Below, piece by piece: positions 7,397 to 10,330 of a stretch of 10,330 bases of DNA. The stretch spans positions 1 to 10,330 of the forward strand of contig JADFUQ010000191.1 of the NCBI GenBank assembly GCA_015222065.1, given 5' to 3'. Source of the DNA: Bacteroidota bacterium. GTDB lineage: Bacteria > Bacteroidota > Bacteroidia > Bacteroidales > VadinHA17. Both the position numbers and the translations under genes were made by a program. The notes below the pieces were generated by a model, which had not been told where the DNA came from, did not search any database, and saw only the letters and a list, made by a program, of their open reading frames with translations. Every line of letters starts with the position of its first letter. The first letter of the stretch is position 1.

Positions 7397-8737
7397 CTAA
7401 ACTACACCCTGTGCTAACATAGCATCGGCAACTTTAACAAATCCTCCAATGTTTGCTCCGTTAACATAATTAATAGTTCCATCCTTTTCTTTTCCATACT
7501 TAACACAGGTTTCATGAATATTAATCATGATTTGCTTAAGCTTTTTATCTACTTCTTGTCTGGTCCATAGCAAACGCATGGAATTTTGTGTCATTTCCAA
7601 TCCGGAAACGGCTACACCACCAGCATTTGCTGCTTTCCCGGGTCCATAAAGGATTTTGTTTTCCAGGTAGACTTCAATTGCCTCCGGAGTAGAAGGCATA
7701 TTTGCTCCTTCTGAAATACAAAAACAGTTATTATTAACCAGTGTTTTTGCATTTTCTTCATTAATTTCATTTTGTGTTGCACATGGAAGTGCGATATCAC
7801 ATTTTACGCCCCACGGCCTCTGTCCCTCAAAATATTCAACACCATATTTTTCGGCGTATTCCTTTATTCTGCCTCTTTTAATATCTTTCAGTTCCATTAC
7901 AAAAGCCAGCTTATCGGAATCTATACCATTAGGATCATAAATATATCCGGATGAGTCAGATAATGTAACAACCCTGGCTCCTAATTCTGTAGCTTTTTCT
8001 GTAGCAAACTGGGCAACATTACCTGATCCTGATATAGTAATGATTTTCCCTTTAAGACTTTGTCCGCGGGTTTTAAGCATTTCCTCAGCAAAATAAACGG
8101 TTCCGTATCCGGTTGCCTCAGGTCTGATCAGACTACCGCCCCATTCGATCCCTTTACCGGTTAAAACACCCGTAAATTCATTTCTTAATCTTTTGTATTG
8201 TCCGAAAAGAAATCCGATTTCCCTGCCACCAACTCCAATATCACCCGCAGGAATATCTGTGTTCGGCCCAATATGCCTGAAAAGTTCAGTCATAAAACTC
8301 TGACAGAAACGCATTACCTCATTGTCTGATTTACCTTTTGGATCAAAATTAGACCCTCCTTTCCCACCACCCATTGGCAGAGTTGTTAAACTATTCTTAA
8401 ATACCTGTTCATAAGCCAGGAATTTCAGAATTCCAAGACTTACTGTAGGATGAAAACGCAATCCCCCTTTGTAAGGTCCGATCGCACTGTTCATTTCAAT
8501 ACGGTAACCTTTGTTAATTTGAACTTCCCCTTTATCATCCAGCCATGGAACCCTGAAAAGAATAACACGTTCCGGTTCAGCAATCCTTTCAAGGATTTTT
8601 GCATGTTTGTACTTGGGATTCTCTTCAACAAAAGGAACAAGAGATTCAGCCACCTCCTGTACAGCCTGATGAAATTCTTCTTCAGCAGGATTCTTTGCTA
8701 TGATCTGAGACATAAATTGTTCTACTCGTGGATCCAT
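7397..8737 (-). CDS. gdhA: NADP-type glutamate dehydrogenase
   Basis: A 446-residue cytoplasmic enzyme for reductive amination of 2-oxoglutarate with ammonium to L-glutamate, a main ammonium-assimilation step. Length matches the hexameric E. coli GdhA class (447 residues), and the sequence follows it closely. Visible residues: Lys90 in GPYKGGLRFHP, Lys114, catalytic Lys126 in PMGGGKGG, FDPKGKS (131-137), and catalytic Asp166 in PAGDIGVGGRE. The Rossmann fold has GSGNVAQ (237-243) and SDSSG (260-264); the same SDSSG occurs in the NADP-specific E. coli enzyme, which is why NADP is preferred here, though dual use is possible. ATG at 8737 gives the expected N-terminal length. It converges with the ATP-grasp gene and diverges from tatD, so it is probably monocistronic with its own promoter in 8738-9053. 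Short TTTGAGTA-type repeats lie just upstream. Confidence 0.96.
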   Translation of the reverse strand: MDPRVEQFMSQIIAKNPAEEEFHQAVQEVAESLVPFVEENPKYKHAKILERIAEPERVILFRVPWLDDKGEVQINKGYRIEMNSAIGPYKGGLRFHPTVSLGILKFLAYEQVFKNSLTTLPMGGGKGGSNFDPKGKSDNEVMRFCQSFMTELFRHIGPNTDIPAGDIGVGGREIGFLFGQYKRLRNEFTGVLTGKGIEWGGSLIRPEATGYGTVYFAEEMLKTRGQSLKGKIITISGSGNVAQFATEKATELGARVVTLSDSSGYIYDPNGIDSDKLAFVMELKDIKRGRIKEYAEKYGVEYFEGQRPWGVKCDIALPCATQNEINEENAKTLVNNNCFCISEGANMPSTPEAIEVYLENKILYGPGKAANAGGVAVSGLEMTQNSMRLLWTRQEVDKKLKQIMINIHETCVKYGKEKDGTINYVNGANIGGFVKVADAMLAQGVV

Positions 8738-9053
8738 TTTAAAATAGTTTTTAATTTAGTATTAACTTTTTTTGAGGATAACAAACAAATAATTTTATTT
8801 GAGTAATTAGTAAAATAACTGTATTTTCTTTGAGTACAGGTCGATTTTCTTTTTTAACGTACATGCAAAAAAAATATTTATAGTTCCTACAAATGTATTA
8901 TAATCTTCAATATTTTTTCTTTTTCGAAGTTAAAAAACTTCACCTTCGTATGTATTTTACAACATAAAGTTAAAAATGATTTATTAATGAGAAAATGCTG
9001 TTTTTAAAATGAAGCAGCTTTTTTTCATATTTTAGCACATAAAAAAACTCGCT
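8738..9053. other. Divergent intergenic region between gdhA and tatD
   Basis: A 316-base, very A+T-rich spacer with no ORF of note. It must hold the promoters of both flanking genes, read outwards. Besides the direct repeats near gdhA, it contains a perfect 6-bp hairpin, GAAGTT-AAAA-AACTTC (8926-8941). On the tatD side, TATTTTAG (9028-9035) differs at one position from the Bacteroidota -7 consensus TAnnTTTG, but no TTG is found at the right distance, so it is only a weak candidate. No Shine-Dalgarno is seen before either gene. Confidence 0.5.
8765..8836 (-). promoter_or_regulatory. Short direct repeats upstream of gdhA, possible operator array
   Basis: In plus-strand reading, ATTTTATTTGAGTA (8792-8805) and ATTTTCTTTGAGTA (8823-8836) differ at one of 14 positions and start 31 bases apart, about three helical turns. 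A poorer third copy, ACTTTTTTTGAGGA (8765-8778), has three mismatches to the second. They end 28 to 86 bases before the gdhA ATG, a suitable place for a regulator site. No good Bacteroidota promoter (TTTG and TAnnTTTG) could be assigned next to them. The repeats are real; their function is inferred, and low complexity may explain them. Confidence 0.35.
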
Positions 9054-9845
9054 ATGCAATTCGTTGACACTCACTCACATCTGTACTTACCTGAATTCGA
9101 TAATGATCGTGATGAGGTAATAAACAGAGCTATCCGGGATGGGATAGAGAAAATATGTCTTCCCAATATAGATACCCGGTCAGTTAAACCAATGATGGTT
9201 CTTGTAAATAAATATCCTGATTTTTGCTTTCCTATGATGGGGCTTCACCCAACCTCGGTGAAAAAAAACTACCGGGATATACTTAAAAAAGTTCGGGAGT
9301 ATCTTCATAAAGAGAACTTTATTGCTATAGGTGAAATTGGCATTGACCTTTATTGGGATAATACCTACAGAAAAGAACAAATGAAAGCTTTCAGAGAACA
9401 AATTACTCTGGCTATCGATAATCAGTTACCTGTAGTTATCCATATCAGGGAATCATTTGATGAGGTATTTCAAATACTTGATGAATTTAAGCCTGATTAC
9501 CCAAAAGGGATATTTCATAGTTTTACCGGTAATTTAGATCAGGCTCACCGTGCCATAGCAATGGGATTCAAACTTGGCATAGGCGGGATTATTACTTTTA
9601 AGAACGCCGGACTTGATGTGGTAATAAAAAATATTGACATAAAACATATTGTTCTTGAAACTGATTCTCCTTACCTGGCACCTGTTCCAAAACGCGGAAA
9701 AAGAAATGAAAGCTCATACATGGTTTATACCGCGCGAAAGATCGCCGAACTTCACAATATAACCATTGAAAAAATTGCTGATATTACTACTCAAAACGCC
9801 ACAAAATTATTTAAACTGAATAAGAACATAGTTTCACAAAATTGA
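9054..9845 (+). CDS. TatD-family metal-dependent hydrolase
   Basis: A 263-residue cytoplasmic amidohydrolase-fold protein of the TatD/YcfH/YabD group. E. coli TatD is described as a metal-dependent DNase acting in DNA repair and fragmentation; the substrates of the other paralogues are uncertain. The full set of metal ligands is visible: His7 and His9 in FVDTHSHL, Glu94 in IGEIGID, His130 in PVVIHIRE, His155 in FHSFTGN and Asp204 in LETDSPYLAP; GLHP (63-66) is also conserved. The length is normal, and the first ATG lies just before the metal motif, so the start at 9054 is secure. It appears to be a single-gene unit: gdhA is divergent upstream and a noncoding stretch follows. Which TatD paralogue this is cannot be settled from one copy, so no gene symbol is given. 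Confidence 0.93.
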   Translation: MQFVDTHSHLYLPEFDNDRDEVINRAIRDGIEKICLPNIDTRSVKPMMVLVNKYPDFCFPMMGLHPTSVKKNYRDILKKVREYLHKENFIAIGEIGIDLYWDNTYRKEQMKAFREQITLAIDNQLPVVIHIRESFDEVFQILDEFKPDYPKGIFHSFTGNLDQAHRAIAMGFKLGIGGIITFKNAGLDVVIKNIDIKHIVLETDSPYLAPVPKRGKRNESSYMVYTARKIAELHNITIEKIADITTQNATKLFKLNKNIVSQN

Positions 9846-9848
9846 TTG

Positions 9849-9866
9849 ATCCGCCAGCTGGCGGAT
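9849..9866. repeat. Perfect 18-base palindrome downstream of tatD
   Basis: ATCCGCCAGCTGGCGGAT is self-complementary over all 18 bases, or a 7-bp hairpin with an AGCT loop. It begins 4 bases after the tatD stop (9843-9845). Its G+C richness stands out sharply from the A+T-rich surroundings. AATTTT follows, so it may serve as a terminator. It may equally be a dispersed REP-like intergenic element; I have an impression of similar palindromes between Bacteroidota genes but cannot check it here. Confidence 0.55.
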
Positions 9867-10250
9867 AATTTTCAAGTTTCATAAATAAATACTTAATAGT
9901 CCACAGTCAGCAGTCCACAAAAAAGTAAATAACAATCAAACAATTATAACACATACTTAATCACATGATTCAAAATCCTGAAAAGTATAAATAGCCCAGT
10001 CTTCAGATTGCCGACTTAAAAATGCAAAGTATAATGAAATTAGCCGCTTTCAAGCCATAAACATTAAATTCCGATACAATTAAATGTACTTTCCCCTATT
10101 AATTGTTTAACGAATTTAAATCCCTGTTATTAGGGAATAATTCAGATTACTAAAGTCTTATGTTTGGAAATAAAATTTATAAACTCTTTTTTTATATATA
10201 TTTTTCGTATTTTGTGCCGCCTGAATCCGTGTGGTTCAAATAGAGATAGA
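9867..10250. other. Noncoding stretch between tatD and tRNA-Ser
   Basis: About 380 bases with no credible gene; ATG-led frames near 9965 and 10022 end after 9 and 12 codons. It holds the AGTCCACA repeat, a small hairpin TCCCT-GTTATT-AGGGA (10121-10136), and near its right end TATTTTG (10208-10214). The last is one base short of the Bacteroidota -7 consensus and about 36 bases before the tRNA, so it is a weak promoter candidate. Otherwise nothing recognisable is seen. Confidence 0.5.
9898..9919 (+). repeat. Short AGTCCACA tandem-like repeat
   Basis: AGTCCACA occurs at 9898-9905 and again at 9912-9919, 14 bases apart, with GTCAGC between them. Such AGTCCACAGTC-type strings resemble low-complexity intergenic repeats of some Bacteroidota genomes. 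With only two copies here, function is unknown. Confidence 0.3.
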
Positions 10251-10330
10251 GGAGAGGTGACCGAGCGGTTGAAGGTGCACGCCTGGAAAGCGTGTGTGCT
10301 GTGTGAAACAGTACCGAGGGTTCGAATCCC
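10251..10330 (+). tRNA. tRNA-Ser(GGA), 3' end cut off by the window
   Basis: The gene begins GGAGAGGTGACCGAGCGGTT, typical of the acceptor and D-arm of bacterial tRNA-Ser. The anticodon stem CACGC (10278-10282) pairs with GCGTG (10290-10294) around the loop CTGGAAA, placing anticodon GGA at 10285-10287, which reads UCC/UCU serine codons. A long class II variable arm follows, then the T arm GAGGG-TTCGAAT-CCC at the window end. The last T-stem bases, the 3' acceptor strand and any CCA lie outside the window. Confidence 0.95.

Noticed and set aside
8450..8806. Plus-strand 118-codon frame opposite the gdhA start and running into the spacer
   Set aside because: Most of it is antisense to conserved GdhA residues; the rest is low-complexity A+T-rich DNA.
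8926..8941. GAAGTT-AAAA-AACTTC hairpin as a terminator
   Set aside because: No gene is transcribed into it from either side, and the T-run lies on the wrong side; it may be an operator, but a 6-bp A+T-rich stem is weak evidence.
8997..9020. GCTG...CAGC hairpin followed by a T-run before tatD
   Set aside because: The stem is only 4 bp, and no upstream plus-strand gene ends here; in this composition it is probably chance.
10121..10136. TCCCT-GTTATT-AGGGA as a small RNA or terminator
   Set aside because: A 5-bp stem without a T-run, more than 250 bases from tatD, gives too little support.

Overview
The window looks like the chromosome of a low-GC Bacteroidota, probably Bacteroidales or Marinilabiliales (inference). 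The grounds are strong A+T richness, few recognisable Shine-Dalgarno sequences before the starts, a large PEP/pyruvate-binding signalling protein of a type I associate with this phylum, and a hexameric GdhA. No transposase, integrase, CRISPR array or phage gene is visible, and the tRNA gene at the right edge is an ordinary chromosomal one.

Layout: positions 1-398 hold the 3' end of a molybdopterin/NuoG-FdhA-like oxidoreductase subunit. Seven bases later comes a soluble sensor histidine kinase (406-2274), whose stop codon overlaps the start of an NtrC-type sigma-54 response regulator (2274-3641). These three are very likely one transcription unit. After a 159-base gap comes a 1151-residue protein (3801-7256). 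It combines a sensor module, a degenerate receiver, an intact receiver and a PEP-synthase/PPDK-type ATP-grasp domain, but it lacks the phosphohistidine and TIM-barrel domains of a true PEP synthase. A NADP-type glutamate dehydrogenase gene (7397-8737, minus strand) converges on it across a hairpin. A 316-base divergent spacer carrying short direct repeats separates gdhA from a TatD-family metallohydrolase gene (9054-9845, plus strand). About 400 bases of noncoding DNA with a perfect 18-base palindrome follow, and a tRNA-Ser(GGA) gene runs off the right edge.

How the genes may work together (inference): the kinase and the ATP-grasp protein share the same N-terminal GAF-like sensor module, recognisable by E-R-x-K-E-L at its start, Q-F-P in the middle and F-L-K-E-E near its end. 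The kinase also carries a Cys-rich PAS domain and sits directly behind a redox enzyme. The likely picture is a redox- or metabolite-responsive signalling island. Its kinase could feed the sigma-54 activator and perhaps also the intact receiver of the ATP-grasp protein. The least expected detail is an A-AAA-AAA slippery heptamer directly before the kinase stop codon; a -1 slip there would fuse kinase and regulator into one 1078-residue hybrid. GdhA, TatD and the tRNA are ordinary housekeeping genes.
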